64,000 nt of DNA from Nonlabens xiamenensis (GTDB taxonomy: Bacteria; Bacteroidota; Bacteroidia; Flavobacteriales; Flavobacteriaceae), in the NCBI RefSeq assembly GCF_003865345.1, contig NZ_RMVE01000001.1:930001-994000 (forward strand). The letters are read 5' to 3'. Position 1 is the stretch's first letter. The number at the start of each line of letters is the position of its first letter. Under the pieces are notes generated by a model. That model was given only the letters and a program-made list of their open reading frames with translations, ran no database searches and had not been told where the DNA came from. The position numbers and the translations under genes were made by a program. Shown here in pieces: positions 62,805 through 64,000 of the stretch.

Positions 62805-63258
62805 TCGAAACTTGATTGACCTTTTTTTTATAATAATCCTTTATAAGATTGTTATCAATTTGCTGATAATGATAACCATTATAGGTTTGTGCCCATGGAG
62901 TATCTTCCGTGTGAGTTTTGGAAGAAAGCTCTAGTCCAGTAAATCTCTTATAAGCATTGTATACTGATCTCAAAAACTTTTCATCTTTTTTCTTTATTTC
63001 TGAATTTGACAATGAGTCTAAGGCACTGAAGGACACTGAATCTTGACCAAATATTTTGATTGTAAAGTAAAGTCGAGGAATGACTGGTCCATATTTCCAA
63101 GCCTGGATTTCTTCTTTAAAGAGAGGTTCGCCATAAAAAGCCAAATAATATCCATGAGCTATGTAAGTTAGTTTTAACAGCTTCATTGGGGTCATGGGAC
63201 TACCTTCTTCTTCAGCAAAGCTTAGAAATTTTTTCGCTATGTCATAGCATGAGTACAT
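62797..63258 (-). CDS. Panacea-domain (DUF4065) protein, candidate antitoxin
   Basis: 153 residues. YDIAKKFLSFAEEEG, MTPMKLLKLTYIAHGYYLAF, EPLFKEEIQAWKYGPVIPRL are the diagnostic Panacea/SocA-like blocks. Panacea is known as an antitoxin domain that pairs with many unrelated toxins (PanAT systems). The downstream membrane gene overlaps by eight bases, fitting a two-gene module. Located just inside a candidate island end. Confidence 0.85.
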   Translation of the reverse strand: MYSCYDIAKKFLSFAEEEGSPMTPMKLLKLTYIAHGYYLAFYGEPLFKEEIQAWKYGPVIPRLYFTIKIFGQDSVSFSALDSLSNSEIKKKDEKFLRSVYNAYKRFTGLELSSKTHTEDTPWAQTYNGYHYQQIDNNLIKDYYKKKVNQVSNG

Positions 63259-63453
63259 TGGGTTCGTAGGTTTTATTTAAAGTTAAATTATTTGAGATAA
63301 ATATATTATAATTATTCCATAAAGTGTCTGTATATTACATAACACTCATCAATGAGTAATATTAGTTGCCTTCAATGCTGCAATTTATGTTCCAAAATCT
63401 TTTCTAAAAATGATTATAACTATCGTGTAATTTGTCGGTAGTATCCTTATATA

Positions 63454-63489
63454 CTTTCCTTCTTTCCTTCTTTCCTTCTTTCCTTCTTT
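63454..63489. repeat. Polypyrimidine tandem repeat (CTTTCCTT)4
   Basis: Four 8-base units plus CTTT; one strand purely pyrimidine. Confidence 0.9.
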
Positions 63490-63640
63490 TACTTTTTGGA
63501 CTTCTTATAAGGATTATTTAAGTGTTGTGGCCTAACGGGCCTTATTTTCGTTTGATTGAAAAAAAAGCAGAAACAAAATACCTGAAAGACTTAAATTCAT
63601 GCAGCATAAATAGATTATCAAAAAGGCAAATAATTAAGGC

Positions 63641-63657
63641 CCAGCTGCTGCAGCTGG
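63641..63657. repeat. Inverted repeat CCAGCTG-CTG-CAGCTGG
   Basis: Seven-base perfect arms around a three-base centre. Confidence 0.75.
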
Positions 63658-63715
63658 AAAAATGCCTGCTCGGGAATTTTCAAAATTCCATTACTTAGAT
63701 AGCTTATATTGCAGG

Positions 63716-63782
63716 ATACGACTATCGCTCTTCACTTAATTGAAGAAGCCAGGCTTTCCCGGGTGCTCAATACGACTATCGC
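63716..63782. repeat. 13-base direct repeat ATACGACTATCGC
   Basis: Copies at 63716-63728 and 63770-63782, 54 bases apart start to start. Confidence 0.8.
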
Positions 63783-63846
63783 AACCGGTAATTGCCTAGC
63801 TATTATCAATCATAATTTATACGTGGTTGGCATTCGATTTTTACAT

Positions 63847-63945
63847 TTAAGTATCTATACTCATGGCAAGGAATTCCACAATTCCTATTATTGCCGATTT
63901 TTTGTCCAGACGATCTTTAAGCGGTTTTACTGCTGTTTTCTTCAT
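63847..63945 (-). CDS. Possible short protein (32 residues)
   Basis: Starts at ATG within the previous frame (overlap 29 bases) and contains many Lys and hydrophobic residues (KTAVKPLKDRLDKKSA, IIGIVEFLA). No family; could be chance. Confidence 0.25.
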   Translation of the reverse strand: MKKTAVKPLKDRLDKKSAIIGIVEFLAMSIDT

Positions 63946-64000
63946 TGTCCCTTTCTTTCAAAGCCCTTTTCACACTTTCATCGATCAATTGCTGCAAGGC
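63917..64000 (-). CDS. C-terminal end of a gene running off the window
   Basis: 28 codons up to the stop TAA: a helical, charged C-terminus (QLIDESVKRALKERDN) that looks like real coding sequence. Identity cannot be told from this much. Confidence 0.5.
   Translation of the reverse strand, partial: ALQQLIDESVKRALKERDNEENSSKTA

Larger units (their letters stand above)
63259..63846. other. AT-rich non-coding end of the island segment
   Basis: Nothing here looks like a gene. It contains a polypyrimidine repeat, an inverted repeat CCAGCTG-CTG-CAGCTGG at 63641-63657 and two copies of a 13-base repeat at 63716 and 63770. Confidence 0.5.

Noticed and set aside
1-64000. CRISPR arrays, insertion sequences, rRNA operons
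   Set aside because: I looked for regular spaced repeats, transposase motifs and rRNA landmarks and found none.

Overview
The window comes from the chromosome of a marine-type member of the Bacteroidota, most likely Flavobacteriaceae. The reasons are: -33/-7 promoters of the TTG-N18-20-TAnnTTTG type, almost no Shine-Dalgarno sequences, a two-gene methionine synthase under a SAM-I riboswitch, a GYDIA-type GHMP kinase, DUF6702, DUF2911 and head-GIN proteins, and many M1 and other secreted peptidases. The genus cannot be fixed from sequence reading alone. No rRNA operon, insertion sequence, CRISPR array or integrase is visible.

Layout. 1-1354 is the end of a TPR-like protein that is cut by the window edge. 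1545-15634 is a methionine/one-carbon region. SAM riboswitch 1 precedes metY-metX-hom (O-acetylhomoserine sulfhydrylase, homoserine acetyltransferase, homoserine dehydrogenase). SAM riboswitch 2 precedes metH (N part)-metH (C part)-metF. Between them lie a surface S74 protein, a GAF histidine kinase, an Rrf2 regulator, a structured 6S-like RNA with its own promoter and terminator, and a ferredoxin reductase/[2Fe-2S] ferredoxin pair. 15715-20061 holds a PagL-like lipid A deacylase, a head-GIN lipoprotein, DUF2911, a divergent TruA and an HD hydrolase. 20229-27427 is purH followed by the rod-shape operon mreB-mreC-mreD-mrdA-rodA. 27449-34261 holds an O-methyltransferase, PAP2, TatA, and a secreted M1 peptidase with DUF6702 and lipoproteins. 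34394-40004 is a forward run of peptidase E, three GNAT acetyltransferases, M15, M48 and M1 peptidases, and RDD. 39965-44528 runs in reverse: a TIGR01777 epimerase, two paralogous small membrane proteins, a GbsR/MarR regulator with two matching inverted-repeat operators, mpl and a TPR protein. 44648-53987 runs forward: a giant alpha-2-macroglobulin carrying a SusC-like N-terminal domain, a UbiA prenyltransferase, a nitrilase and a GHMP kinase. 54066-61901 runs in reverse: PpiD-like PPIase, CNNM/CBS transporter, LptC, TPR protein, an outer-membrane beta-barrel, CoaX and tRNA-Val. From 62078 rightwards the sequence looks like a genomic island. It begins with a 3' fragment of a tRNA-Phe-like gene (candidate att site), followed by a Panacea-domain antitoxin overlapping a small two-helix membrane protein (candidate PanAT toxin-antitoxin pair) and an AT-rich, repeat-bearing, gene-poor end.

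The most striking signal cuts across all regions. A 14-16 bp perfect palindrome, CGCTTTCGCGAAAGCG, occurs 14 times with an intact 14-bp core (plus one copy with one mismatch) in 64 kb, about one per 4 kb. Most copies lie inside genes, where they are read as Ala-Phe-Ala-Lys-Ala or Leu-Ser-Arg-Lys-Arg. Chance would give far less than one copy. It behaves like a highly iterated palindrome comparable to cyanobacterial HIP1, and its role here is unknown to me.

How the genes work together: the metY/metX/hom and metH/metH/metF blocks form a SAM-controlled route from aspartate semialdehyde and sulfide to methionine. mreBCD, mrdA, rodA, mpl and the M15 peptidase serve cell-wall growth. PpiD, LptC, PagL and the barrel proteins serve the outer membrane.
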